DNA of 64,000 nucleotides from Porphyromonadaceae bacterium UBA7176 (lineage in GTDB: Bacteria; Bacteroidota; Bacteroidia; Bacteroidales; Muribaculaceae): assembly GCA_002491245.1 (NCBI GenBank), contig DKVO01000020.1:23651-87650 (forward strand), written 5' to 3'. Made by a program: the position numbers and the translations under genes. Under the pieces are notes generated by a model. That model saw only the letters and a list, made by a program, of their open reading frames with translations, made no database searches and had not been told where the DNA came from. This document shows positions 46,619-55,704 of this stretch, in pieces. Numbering within the stretch: position 1 is the first letter of the stretch; each line of letters starts with the position of its first letter.

Positions 46619-48091
46619 ATGAATCCTTACAAATCTGAAACCCGAAAAACTAACTTTCGCTGGACAATCTGCGCCCTTCTGTTTGTAGCTCTTGTCATCA
46701 ACTATCTCGACCGCCAGGTCCTCTCTCTGACCTGGAAAGATTTTATCGCCCCCGAATTCGGCTGGACCGATGCCGACTACGGTCTCATCACCGGCGTATT
46801 CTCCATCGTATATGCCGTATCGATGCTTTTTGCAGGCAAATTTGTCGACTACATGGGCACCAAACGCGGCTACCTGTGGGCTATCGGCGTATGGTCGGCC
46901 GGCGCCTGTATCCATGCATTCTGCGGCATCGTCACAAACGGTGTCGTTTCAGGCCATTGGATCTTTTCTTTCCAGGAAAGTCTCGAAAGCATAAAAGCCC
47001 TTCGGACAGTATCTGGGGCCGCGGTCATGATCACAACCGTCAGCGTTTGGATTTTTTTGGCTGCAAGATGCATCCTCTCCATCGGTGAGGGCGGCAACTT
47101 CCCGGCTTCGATAAAGGCTATAGCCGAATACTTCCCCAAAAAAGACCGTGGCTTTGCCACTGGCATATTCAATTCCGGTTCTCAGATCGGAGCATTGGCA
47201 GCACCGTTCACCATCCCAATCATCGCTAAATTTTACGGTTGGGAGGCTGCTTTCCTTCTGATTGGCGTCTCAGGCTTCGTTTGGATGGGCTTCTGGATCT
47301 TCATCTACAAGCCACCGCGCAAAAACCCCCATGTCAACGCCGCCGAGCTCGCATACATCGAGCAAGACTCAAAAGACGCTGAAACACCGGCAACAGAAGA
47401 AAAAAAGGCCAAAGTCGGCTTACTCCAGGCCTTCACATTCCGCCAGACCTGGGCCGTCATTTTCGGCCGTTTCCTACCCGACTCAGTTTGGTGGTTCCTT
47501 CTGTTCTGGGCCCCGGCATTCATCAGCGATATCCACGGCCACACCTCTGCTTCGGCTCACGGAATGGCTGCCATATTCCTCATATATCTCATCTCAATGC
47601 TTTCGCTGGCCGGCAGTTACCTGCCGACTTACTTCATCAACCGCAACAAGGTCAATCCTTACGCCGGACGCATGAAGGCTATGCTCATCTACGCCCTCTT
47701 CCCTCTTCTCGGCATAACAGTAATGCCCCTTGGTGAGGTTTCCATGTGGTTCCCGGTTGTCATCATCGGCATCATCCTCGCAGCCCACCAGAGCTGGAGC
47801 GCCAACGTCTACAACGTTGTCAGCGACATGTTCCCCAAATCGGTTGTCGCCACTGTCACCGGTGCCGCCGGTCTCGCGAGCGGCCTCGGCAGCTTCATGA
47901 GCAACTACGGCGCAGGCAAACTCTTCGTCTACGCACAGGATATCAACCTCGTTTTCTGCGGTTTCGAAGGAAAGAACGCCGGATACATGATTGTGTTCAT
48001 ATGCGCTGGTGTTGCATACCTCTTCAGCTGGACCTGCATGAAACTCCTCGTGCCCAAATACAAACTCGTAAATCTCGACAAACAAGCATAA
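46619..48091 (+). CDS. exuT: MFS hexuronate transporter (ExuT-like)
   Basis: Inner membrane symporter of 490 residues with about 12 membrane segments. It starts without a signal peptide (RWTICALLFVALVINYLDRQVLSL is the first helix with the family's NYLDR signature). A large cytoplasmic loop between helices 6 and 7 is Lys/Glu-rich, as in anion:cation symporters. Position at the head of the uxaC-uxuA-SDR-kdgK-eda operon supports glucuronate or galacturonate as substrate. Specificity is inference from context. Confidence 0.9.
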   Translation: MNPYKSETRKTNFRWTICALLFVALVINYLDRQVLSLTWKDFIAPEFGWTDADYGLITGVFSIVYAVSMLFAGKFVDYMGTKRGYLWAIGVWSAGACIHAFCGIVTNGVVSGHWIFSFQESLESIKALRTVSGAAVMITTVSVWIFLAARCILSIGEGGNFPASIKAIAEYFPKKDRGFATGIFNSGSQIGALAAPFTIPIIAKFYGWEAAFLLIGVSGFVWMGFWIFIYKPPRKNPHVNAAELAYIEQDSKDAETPATEEKKAKVGLLQAFTFRQTWAVIFGRFLPDSVWWFLLFWAPAFISDIHGHTSASAHGMAAIFLIYLISMLSLAGSYLPTYFINRNKVNPYAGRMKAMLIYALFPLLGITVMPLGEVSMWFPVVIIGIILAAHQSWSANVYNVVSDMFPKSVVATVTGAAGLASGLGSFMSNYGAGKLFVYAQDINLVFCGFEGKNAGYMIVFICAGVAYLFSWTCMKLLVPKYKLVNLDKQA

Positions 48092-48094
48092 CCG

Positions 48095-49504
48095 ATGACA
48101 ACATCGACCGAATTTATGGGCGCCGACTTCCTGTTGGACAGCCCTGCCGCAAAGCACCTCTACCACAACCATGCGGCGAAAATGCCGATAATCGACTACC
48201 ACTGCCATCTGTCGCCGAAGCAGATTGCTGAGAACAAGCCTTTCAGGTCAATCACTGAACTTTGGCTCGGGGGCGACCACTACAAATGGCGTGCCTTGAG
48301 GGCCAACGGCGTCGACGAGCATTTTATCACCGGCAACGCTTCCGACCGCGAAAAATTCATGAAGTGGGCAGAAACGGTGCCATACACGTTACGAAATCCG
48401 CTATACCACTGGACGCACCTTGAGCTACGCACTGCATTCGGCATCTACGACATTCTCAACCCCGAGACAGCCGACGATATCTACAACCGTTGCAACGCCA
48501 TGCTTGCATCCGATGGGTTCAGGCCACGCGACCTCATGAGGCGATACAATGTGGAGACCGTATGCACAACCGACGACCCGGTCGACTCTCTCGAATACCA
48601 CAAAACAATCGCCGATTCAGATTTCGAGATAAAAGTGCTACCCACCTGGCGACCCGACAAAGCCATCGATTTTGCCGCCGACGGATACCTCGCCTACCTC
48701 GGTAAGCTATCCGAAGCTTCAGGCATAAATATAACCTCGTTCGAAACCTTCATCTCAGCTCTCGAGAACCGTCACGACTTCTTCAATTCGTGCGGATGCC
48801 GTCTGTCCGACTACGGCATGAGCGAGGTCGTATACTCCGAATGCAGCGATGATGAAGCGGAAGCCATTTTCTGCAAGATCCTCAACGGTCAACAAATCAG
48901 CAGCGACGAGCTTGCCGGACTCAAGAGCGCGGCCACACTCAGACTGATGACGCTCGATGCGAAATGCGGATGGGCTGTGCAGATCCATTTCGGTCCGATG
49001 CGAAACGTCAACAGCCGCGCATGGAATGCTCTTGGCCCCGACTCAGGCTTCGACACCATCGGCGACTACAGGGCCGCCGCAAACATCGCACGTCTCCTCA
49101 ACGCTCTCGACAAGGAAGGAAACCTTGCCCGGACAATACTCTACAACCTCAACCCGGCCGACAATATGTGGGTGGCCGCCATGATAGGCAACTTCCAGGA
49201 CGGTCGTATACCCGGTAAGATACAGATGGGTTCTGGATGGTGGTTCAACGACCAGATCGAGGGTATGACAGCCCAGATGAACGCACTGTCAACCCAAGGT
49301 CTCCTTAGCCGTTTTGTCGGTATGCTCACCGACTCCCGATCGTTCCTATCGTACCCGAGGCACGAATACTTCCGCCGCGTCCTGTGCAATCTCATTGGCT
49401 GCGATGTCGACCGCGGACTCATCCCGTCTCAAGAGATGCCGCGCGTGGAGAAAATGGTGGAAGACATATGCTATCATAACGCAAAAAACTACTTTAACTT
49501 CTAA
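48095..49504 (+). CDS. uxaC: Glucuronate isomerase
   Basis: Converts D-glucuronate to D-fructuronate, and galacturonate to tagaturonate. 469 residues, the family length. Early motifs YHCHLSPKQIAENKPF, ELWLGGDHYKWRALRANG and CTTDDPVDSLEYH are characteristic of the metal-dependent hydrolase-like fold. The later KIQMGSGWWFNDQ segment is also typical. It begins 3 nt after the transporter stop. Start is the ATG at 48095. Confidence 0.97.
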   Translation: MTTSTEFMGADFLLDSPAAKHLYHNHAAKMPIIDYHCHLSPKQIAENKPFRSITELWLGGDHYKWRALRANGVDEHFITGNASDREKFMKWAETVPYTLRNPLYHWTHLELRTAFGIYDILNPETADDIYNRCNAMLASDGFRPRDLMRRYNVETVCTTDDPVDSLEYHKTIADSDFEIKVLPTWRPDKAIDFAADGYLAYLGKLSEASGINITSFETFISALENRHDFFNSCGCRLSDYGMSEVVYSECSDDEAEAIFCKILNGQQISSDELAGLKSAATLRLMTLDAKCGWAVQIHFGPMRNVNSRAWNALGPDSGFDTIGDYRAAANIARLLNALDKEGNLARTILYNLNPADNMWVAAMIGNFQDGRIPGKIQMGSGWWFNDQIEGMTAQMNALSTQGLLSRFVGMLTDSRSFLSYPRHEYFRRVLCNLIGCDVDRGLIPSQEMPRVEKMVEDICYHNAKNYFNF

Positions 49505-49524
49505 AAAACGCTCTTGATTTACAC

Positions 49525-50688
49525 ATGGAAAAGACCTGGCGTTGGTTCGGACCAAATGACAAGATAACACTCGACATGCTCCGCCAGATAGGGGTGGAAG
49601 GCATCGTCACTGCACTGCACCATATCCCCAACGGAGAAGTATGGACTCCTGAAGAAATAGACCGGCTCAAATCCTTTATCGAGGCCCATGGCCTCAGATG
49701 GAGTGTGGTAGAGAGCCTCCCCGTTTCGGAATCGATAAAATATGCCGGACCCGACCGCGACCGACTCATCGAAAACTACAAGGAAAGCCTCGCAAACCTC
49801 GGAAAAGCCGGAGTGAAGACCATCTGCTACAACTTCATGCCCGTGCTCGACTGGGCTCGTACCGACCTCGAGTATCCCAATCCCGACGGAACATCAAATC
49901 TCTACTTCAACCGTGGCGAATTTGCTTATTTCGACATTCATATCCTCAAGCGCGACAACGCCGAGGCCGACTGGGACGAAACCACTCTCGCACGTGCTGC
50001 CGAGATCGCAGAAAGCATGACTCCCGAACGCGAAGCCAAACTGATCGAAAACATCATCATCAAGACCCAGGGCTTCGTGAGCGGCAACTTTTCGGAGAAC
50101 GACCTCAAACCGGTCGATAAATTCCGCGAGCTCCTCAAGCTCTACGATGGCATCGACAAGGATGCCCTGCGCGCCAACATGAAATATTTTCTGGAAGCCA
50201 TCATGCCGGTCTGCAGAGAGTACGGTATCAACATGTGCGTCCATCCCGACGACCCTCCGATGCCTGTCTTCGGTCTGCCTCGAATTGTGACTTGCGAGGA
50301 CGATATCGACTGGTTTCTCAACGCCGTGCCCGACAGCCACAACGGCCTAACCTTCTGTGCCGGCTCCCTGAGCGCCGGAGCTCATAACGACGTCACTGTC
50401 CTGGCCCGCAAGTTCGCCGACCGCACCCACTTCGTGCACGCCCGTATCTGCACGGTCATGCCCGACGGCGACTTCAAGGAGTCCTCGCACCTCGACCCGA
50501 GGCTCATCGATGTCGTGCGCACTTTCGAAACACTCCGTCCGGGGGTTCCGATGCGTGTCGACCACGCTCCACTCATGCTCGGCGACGGCGACAAAGGCTA
50601 CAACGCCGGGTATTCATTCCACGGACGTATGCTTGCGCTCGGCATGGTGTCGGGTATCATGGCAACCGTTAACTCTGAACAACAATAA
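49525..50688 (+). CDS. uxuA: Mannonate dehydratase
   Basis: Dehydrates D-mannonate to 2-keto-3-deoxygluconate. 387 residues. Motifs: TWRWFGPNDKITLDMLRQIGVEGIVTALHHIPNGEVW at the start, YNFMPVLDWARTDL and CVHPDDPP, plus the metal-ligand HARICTVMPDGDFKESSH and MRVDHAPLMLGD. All are diagnostic of the UxuA TIM-barrel family. Mn or Fe cofactor expected. It follows uxaC by 20 nt. Confidence 0.97.
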   Translation: MEKTWRWFGPNDKITLDMLRQIGVEGIVTALHHIPNGEVWTPEEIDRLKSFIEAHGLRWSVVESLPVSESIKYAGPDRDRLIENYKESLANLGKAGVKTICYNFMPVLDWARTDLEYPNPDGTSNLYFNRGEFAYFDIHILKRDNAEADWDETTLARAAEIAESMTPEREAKLIENIIIKTQGFVSGNFSENDLKPVDKFRELLKLYDGIDKDALRANMKYFLEAIMPVCREYGINMCVHPDDPPMPVFGLPRIVTCEDDIDWFLNAVPDSHNGLTFCAGSLSAGAHNDVTVLARKFADRTHFVHARICTVMPDGDFKESSHLDPRLIDVVRTFETLRPGVPMRVDHAPLMLGDGDKGYNAGYSFHGRMLALGMVSGIMATVNSEQQ

Positions 50689-50703
50689 GACTCCAATACG
50701 AAA

Positions 50704-51516
50704 ATGAACGAATTATTTTCAGTTAAAGATAAAGTAGTCGTAATCACCGGGGGCACAGGTGTCCTTGGCGAATGTATCGGCGAATATCTTGCCGCACAAG
50801 GTGCCAAAATAGTGATTTTGGGTCGCCGGCAGGAAGAAGGCAACGCAATCGTGAAAAAAATAACAGACGCCGGTGGCGAGGCGATATTCCTCGTAACCGA
50901 TGTCTTGAACCGCGAGACTGTCGAAGACAACTGCCGCGAAATCCTTGAGAAATACGGCCGCATCGACGCTCTGCTCAATGCAGCCGGCGGCAACATGCCT
51001 GGAGCCACAATCGCTCCCGGCGACACTTTCTTCGACCTAAAGCCCGACCACTTCCAGAAAGCGGTCGACCTCAACCTTACCGGTACAGTCATACCCACCC
51101 AGGTGTTCCTGAAACCTATGGTTGAGCAAGGCAAGGGCGCTATCGTCAATTTCTCTTCGATGGCAGCGTTCCGCCCTCTGACAAGGGTTTGCGGCTATGC
51201 TGCGGCAAAGGCCGGCATATCTAATTTCACAGCATTTCTGGCAAATGAGGTGGCCACAAAATTCGGCGAGGGAATTCGCGTCAACGCAATCGCTCCGGGC
51301 TTCTTCCTCACCAACCAGAACCGCAGCCTCCTCACCAACGAGGATGGCAGCTACACCCAACGCGGCCAGGATGTAATTCGCCAGACTCCGTTCAAGCGCT
51401 TCGGACGTCCCGAAGAGCTCTGCGGCACAATCCAATACCTCATCAGCGACGCATCCAATTTCGTGACCGGAACGGTGGCCGTAGTCGACGGCGGCTTCAA
51501 CACATTCGCTATGTAA
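50704..51516 (+). CDS. SDR oxidoreductase, D-mannonate (fructuronate) reductase
   Basis: Short-chain dehydrogenase of 270 residues, in the position where UxuB would stand. NAD-binding TGGTGVLG at residues 15-22, NAAGG near 92, and the catalytic Tyr165-x3-Lys169 (YAAAK) are present. The tail VVDGGFNTF is the usual SDR end. From position in the operon it likely reduces D-fructuronate to D-mannonate, a non-orthologous replacement for the long-chain UxuB. It could also handle tagaturonate. Cofactor is not certain. Confidence 0.85.
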   Translation: MNELFSVKDKVVVITGGTGVLGECIGEYLAAQGAKIVILGRRQEEGNAIVKKITDAGGEAIFLVTDVLNRETVEDNCREILEKYGRIDALLNAAGGNMPGATIAPGDTFFDLKPDHFQKAVDLNLTGTVIPTQVFLKPMVEQGKGAIVNFSSMAAFRPLTRVCGYAAAKAGISNFTAFLANEVATKFGEGIRVNAIAPGFFLTNQNRSLLTNEDGSYTQRGQDVIRQTPFKRFGRPEELCGTIQYLISDASNFVTGTVAVVDGGFNTFAM

Positions 51517-51533
51517 AAAGCAATAATCTGACA

Positions 51534-52556
51534 ATGAGCAAAATCGTAACATTAGGCGAAATCATGCTTCGCCTTTCGCCTGCCGGATGCAAACGCTTCG
51601 TGCAGGTCGATAATTTCGACATCATATGGGGTGGCGGGGAGGCCAACGTGGCCGTGAGTTGCGCCAACTATGGCCACGATGCATATTTCGTGTCCAAACT
51701 ACCGGCACACGAAATAGGTCAGGCTGCCGTCAACAGCCTGCGCCGCTACGGCGTAAAGACCGACTACATAGCCCGTGGAGGCGACCGTGTGGGCATATAT
51801 TACTGCGAGACAGGTGCGTCGATGCGCCCGTCGAAAGTGATATACGACCGCGCTGGAAGCGCCATAGCCGAGGCTGCAGCCGACGACTTCGACTTCGACG
51901 CCATCATGGAGGGCGCCGACTGGTTCCACTGGAGCGGCATCACACCGGCCATATCCGACAAAGCGGCCGAACTGACCCGGCTGGCCTGCGAGGCGGCCAA
52001 ACGCCACGGCGTCACAGTGAGCGTCGACCTCAACTTCCGCAAAAAGCTCTGGACCAAAGAAAAGGCCCAAAGCATCATGCGCCCCTTGATGAAGTACGTC
52101 GACGTGTGCATCGGCAACGAAGAAGACGCCGAGCTTTGCCTCGGCTTCAAACCCGACGCAGACGTGGAAGGCGGAAACACCGACGCAGAAGGCTACATGG
52201 GCATTTTCGAGGCCATGATGAAAGAATTCGGTTTCAAGTATGTAGTGTCTACATTGCGCGAATCGTTCTCGGCCACACACAACGGATGGAAGGCCATGAT
52301 CTACGACGGCAAGGAGTTTTACCAGTCGAAGCGCTACGACATCGACCCGATAATCGACCGCGTCGGTGGCGGCGACAGCTTCTCGGGCGGCCTGATACAC
52401 GGCCTGCTCACCAAACAGAACCAGGGCGAGGCTCTGGAGTTCGCTGTGGCAGCCTCGGCACTCAAGCATACAGTCAACGGAGATTTCAACCTTGTTACAG
52501 CCGCCGAAGTGGAAGCGCTCGCCGGTGGTAACGCAAACGGAAGGGTACAACGCTGA
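51534..52556 (+). CDS. kdgK: 2-dehydro-3-deoxygluconokinase (PfkB family)
   Basis: Phosphorylates KDG to KDPG. 340 residues of the PfkB/ribokinase type: [28 protein letters not shown] (the sugar-binding region) and [12 protein letters not shown] near the C-terminus with the catalytic Asp281. Stop and next start overlap by 1 nt with eda, showing coupling. Substrate follows from the operon and the family's KDG kinase branch. Confidence 0.93.
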   Translation: MSKIVTLGEIMLRLSPAGCKRFVQVDNFDIIWGGGEANVAVSCANYGHDAYFVSKLPAHEIGQAAVNSLRRYGVKTDYIARGGDRVGIYYCETGASMRPSKVIYDRAGSAIAEAAADDFDFDAIMEGADWFHWSGITPAISDKAAELTRLACEAAKRHGVTVSVDLNFRKKLWTKEKAQSIMRPLMKYVDVCIGNEEDAELCLGFKPDADVEGGNTDAEGYMGIFEAMMKEFGFKYVVSTLRESFSATHNGWKAMIYDGKEFYQSKRYDIDPIIDRVGGGDSFSGGLIHGLLTKQNQGEALEFAVAASALKHTVNGDFNLVTAAEVEALAGGNANGRVQR

Positions 52557-53218
52557 TGGCACGGTTCGACAAACAACAGGTGATGGCAAAAATCGGGGCA
52601 GCTCCGGTTGTGCCTGTGTTCTACCACAAAGATACCGAAGTGGCCAAATCTGTCCTCAAAGCATGTTATGAGGGCGGTATACGAGCTTTTGAGTTTACAA
52701 ACCGGGGCGACTTCGCCCATGAGATTTTCGGAGAGTTGGTCAAATATGCAGCTGCCGAATGTCCCGAGATGGCAGTAGGTGTCGGCTCTGTGGTCGATGC
52801 CGCAACAGCCGCGCTCTACATGCAGCTTGGCGCGTGCTTCGTTGTCGGCCCATTGTTCAATCCCGACGTAGCCAAGACTTGCAACAGGCGTCAGGTTCCT
52901 TATACCCCGGGCTGTGGCAGTATCTCCGAAGTAGGCTTCGCCCAGGAAGCCGGATGTGAGTTATGCAAGGTCTTTCCGGGCGATGTACTCGGCCCGAAAT
53001 TCGTCAAAGGCCTCCTTGCCCCCATGCCGTGGTCAAAACTTATGGTCACGGGAGGTGTGGAGCCGACCGAAGAAAATCTGGCGACATGGTTCAAGGCCGG
53101 AGTGTATTGCGTAGGCATGGGCAGCAAGCTCTTCCCAAAAGAGCGCATCGCCGCCGGCGACTGGCAGTACATAACCGACAAATGCACCCAAGCCCTTTCA
53201 GCCGCATCGAAGCTCTGA
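52556..53218 (+). CDS. eda: KDPG / KHG aldolase
   Basis: Splits KDPG to pyruvate and glyceraldehyde 3-phosphate. 220 residues, TIM-barrel class I aldolase: AFEFTNRGD with the catalytic Glu, [11 protein letters not shown], and the Schiff-base lysine K138 in [14 protein letters not shown], followed by [12 protein letters not shown]. Last gene of the hexuronate operon. It completes the route from hexuronate to central metabolism. Confidence 0.96.
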   Translation: MARFDKQQVMAKIGAAPVVPVFYHKDTEVAKSVLKACYEGGIRAFEFTNRGDFAHEIFGELVKYAAAECPEMAVGVGSVVDAATAALYMQLGACFVVGPLFNPDVAKTCNRRQVPYTPGCGSISEVGFAQEAGCELCKVFPGDVLGPKFVKGLLAPMPWSKLMVTGGVEPTEENLATWFKAGVYCVGMGSKLFPKERIAAGDWQYITDKCTQALSAASKL

Positions 53219-53247
53219 CGCAACAAACCAATTTGAGCGTAGTTTTG

Positions 53248-53279
53248 TTTGTCTTTTTGACAAGATATTGGTAACTTTG
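53248..53279 (+). promoter_or_regulatory. Promoter of the acyltransferase operon (TTTG-N20-TAACTTTG)
   Basis: TTTG (53248-53251), 20 nt, TAACTTTG (53272-53279), 42 nt before the ATG at 53321; both boxes and spacing fit the consensus. Confidence 0.78.
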
Positions 53280-53320
53280 CGCAGAAATTGCCTCTTGCGC
53301 AACGTAAAAACTTGCCTACT

Positions 53321-54517
53321 ATGACAGACATAACTCACCATAACGACACTTCTATCGAGCAATTCGACGATATACGCCCGTACGACGACCACCAGTTCCG
53401 CGAAAAAATCGCGGAACTGGTGCGCGAGCCGGGTTTCGAACACGCGGTGCGCTACGTCATGCCCGACGTCGATTACGACGATTTCGTGGCCAAGCTTCTC
53501 ACCGTAGAGTCGCAGGTCGATTTCCAGGTAAAGATCATGGGGCCGTTCCTCGAAATGCTTGTAGCAAAGACTACTGCAGGCCTGAGCATGGACGGTTTCG
53601 ACAATTATAAGCCGGGCACTCCCCACGTGTTTATCACCAACCACCGCGACATAGTGCTCGATGCCTCGTTTCTCAACCTTTGCTTCATCCGTAAGAAACT
53701 GCCCCTGACCCAGGTGGCTATAGGCAACAATCTGCTCATATTCGATTGGATAACCGATCTTGTGAAGCTCAACCGCAGTTTTATCGTAAAACGCGACACC
53801 GGCATCAAAGAAGCCCTCGCAGCCGCCAAGCATCTGTCGGCCTACATCCACCACACCATCACCCGAAGCAAGGAATCGGTGTGGATCGCACAGCGCCAGG
53901 GCCGTGCAAAAGACTCAAACGACATGACTCAAGAGAGTGTGGTAAAGATGCTTTCGCTCGCCGGCAGCGGCGACGCGAAAGACAACTTGCTCGAGCTCAA
54001 TCTCATGCCGGTGTCAATAAGCTACGAATACGATCCTAACGACTACCTCAAGGTGCGCGAGTTCCTGATGCGCCGCCGTGATCCCGACTTCAAGAAAAGC
54101 CAGCGCGACGATCTCTTCAGCATGGAAACCGGCCTTCTGACATACAAAGGTCGGGTACACTTCCACCTCGGTGAATGCATCAACTCCGCTTTGTCCGCCG
54201 CCCCGGGCGCAGACCGCAGCGAGATAGTCCACAAAACATGCGGACTCCTCGACCGTTCCATCCACTGCGGCTACAGGATATACCCCTGCAACTACATCGC
54301 CTACGACGAGGCAAACGGCACCAAAGCATATTCAGACCGCTACACGGCAGAAGACGTGGAGGCTTTCGATGCCTACATTGACCGTCAGCTCACCAAGGTT
54401 GAGGTGCCCGACATCACAGCCGAGGAACGTGCGTTCATGCGCAGCACGATGCTGATGATGTATGCCAACCCCCTCAAAAACCAGCTTGCAGCCAAAGATT
54501 GCCTTACGAGCCGATGA
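53321..54517 (+). CDS. Phospholipid acyltransferase (PlsC-like, HX4D motif)
   Basis: Glycerol-3-phosphate/1-acylglycerol-3-phosphate acyltransferase family, 398 residues. The start is set at the ATG at 53321, downstream of a strong promoter; a reading 11 codons longer would begin inside the leader. The catalytic HX4D is NHRDIVLD (about residues 96-103), and later conserved blocks include RDTGIKEALAAAKHLS and WIAQRQGRAKDS (matching the acyltransferase substrate-binding loops). It is long for a PlsC and has no membrane segment I can see. A perfect 14-bp hairpin lies at residues about 24-34 (53390-53422). Lipid substrate unknown. Its stop overlaps the next start (ATGA). Confidence 0.85.
   Translation: MTDITHHNDTSIEQFDDIRPYDDHQFREKIAELVREPGFEHAVRYVMPDVDYDDFVAKLLTVESQVDFQVKIMGPFLEMLVAKTTAGLSMDGFDNYKPGTPHVFITNHRDIVLDASFLNLCFIRKKLPLTQVAIGNNLLIFDWITDLVKLNRSFIVKRDTGIKEALAAAKHLSAYIHHTITRSKESVWIAQRQGRAKDSNDMTQESVVKMLSLAGSGDAKDNLLELNLMPVSISYEYDPNDYLKVREFLMRRRDPDFKKSQRDDLFSMETGLLTYKGRVHFHLGECINSALSAAPGADRSEIVHKTCGLLDRSIHCGYRIYPCNYIAYDEANGTKAYSDRYTAEDVEAFDAYIDRQLTKVEVPDITAEERAFMRSTMLMMYANPLKNQLAAKDCLTSR
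53390..53422 (+). repeat. Perfect 14-bp hairpin inside the acyltransferase coding region
   Basis: Arms 53390-53403 and 53409-53422 are exact reverse complements around a loop of five A, 69 nt into the coding sequence. In frame it encodes HQFREKIAELV. Such a stable hairpin near a start is rare by chance and may slow translation or be a protein-binding or RNase site. Which applies is unknown. Confidence 0.7.
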
Positions 54518-55704
54518 GACTGCCCCTGTTGCTGATATTGCCTGTACTGATACTCGACGCCCTCGTCGACTGGTATATCTGCCGTGCCGTGTGGCAACGG
54601 TGCGAACGTCATGCGACGCTTTGGCGGCGCGTGGCACTGTGGTCGTCGATCGCTCTTGCCGTCTTCCTCGCAGCCATCATCGCCTGGCCGAAAAAAGCCG
54701 GGTCAGACAGTGATTTGACGTGCCTTATGTGGGGCCTGTATGCCTATTTCTCGGTATACGCAGCAAAATATTTCTTCATAATCTTCGACCTCATCGCCAA
54801 GATACCACAACTCTTCGGCAGCCGACGCCTAAGAGCCTTATCGGTTTCGGGTGGCGTTGCAGCAGTCGGCGTCTTCGCACTCATGTGGTGGGGAGCGCTG
54901 GTCAACGTACGGCAAACCCAGGTCAAGAATGTGGAGATTGTCAACCCCTCCCTACCTTCCGCATTCGATGGCTATAAGATAGTACAGATATCCGACATTC
55001 ACACAGGCACTTTCGGGCGCGACACAAGCTTTCTGTCAAAGGCTGTAGAGCGCATCAACGGACTCGACCCCGACATCGTGCTCTTTACCGGCGATATAGT
55101 GAACCGACGCAGCGACGAGCTGATACCGTTCGTACCGGTATTGTCGCGCATCAAGGCTCCGGTACTATCCGTGCTCGGCAACCACGACTATGGTGCATAC
55201 TACCATTGGCCTGATACCGAAGCAGAAAAAGCCAATATGGAACAGATGTACGCCCTGCAACAAGAAATGGGTTGGGATTTGCTAAACAACAGAAGCCATA
55301 CCATCCGCCAGGGGCAAGACTCCATCGTGATAATCGGAGTTGAGAACATAGGCGACCCACCCTTCGATGTTCACGGCGACCTCGACGCCGCCTACGACGG
55401 CGACCTTGCCGACCCGACATACAAAATCCTGATGAGCCACAATCCGGCCCATTGGGTTGAAGATATCGCCGATGCTCCCGACAAAAACATAGCCCTCACA
55501 CTCTCGGGTCATACCCACGCCATGCAGATGGAACTCTTCGGCCTTTCGCCGGCAGCCCTGCGCTACCCAACATGGGGCGGTCTGTACGGAGAAGAAGGCG
55601 GCAACCGCCTCTATGTCAACATAGGATTGGGCGAAGTGGGAATACCGGCCCGGATAGGAGCAACGCCCGAAATCACGCTAATCACCTTACGCAGTGGAAA
55701 CTAA
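54514..55704 (+). CDS. Membrane-anchored metallophosphoesterase
   Basis: Calcineurin-type metallophosphoesterase of 396 residues. The start is the ATG at 54514 that overlaps the acyltransferase stop. Four hydrophobic segments (about residues 4-20, 42-62, 75-95, 112-130) are followed by the phosphoesterase domain. Metal ligands are seen in order: DIHTGTFG, FTGDIVNRRSD, LGNHDYGAYYHW, LMSHNPAHW, SGHTHAMQMEL. This YkuE/UDP-diacylglucosamine-hydrolase-like group often handles lipid-linked phosphates. Next to an acyltransferase, a lipid role is plausible. Overlaps tex by 11 nt. Confidence 0.9.
   Translation: MRLPLLLILPVLILDALVDWYICRAVWQRCERHATLWRRVALWSSIALAVFLAAIIAWPKKAGSDSDLTCLMWGLYAYFSVYAAKYFFIIFDLIAKIPQLFGSRRLRALSVSGGVAAVGVFALMWWGALVNVRQTQVKNVEIVNPSLPSAFDGYKIVQISDIHTGTFGRDTSFLSKAVERINGLDPDIVLFTGDIVNRRSDELIPFVPVLSRIKAPVLSVLGNHDYGAYYHWPDTEAEKANMEQMYALQQEMGWDLLNNRSHTIRQGQDSIVIIGVENIGDPPFDVHGDLDAAYDGDLADPTYKILMSHNPAHWVEDIADAPDKNIALTLSGHTHAMQMELFGLSPAALRYPTWGGLYGEEGGNRLYVNIGLGEVGIPARIGATPEITLITLRSGN

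Noticed and set aside
46469..46915. Upstream extension of the DUF1080 protein by about 149 residues.
   Set aside because: The extension lies antisense to the transporter gene and covers both promoters; a lipoprotein signal begins at 46468.
51699..52589. A 296-codon frame opposite kdgK.
   Set aside because: Antisense to a PfkB kinase with all motifs; no own features.
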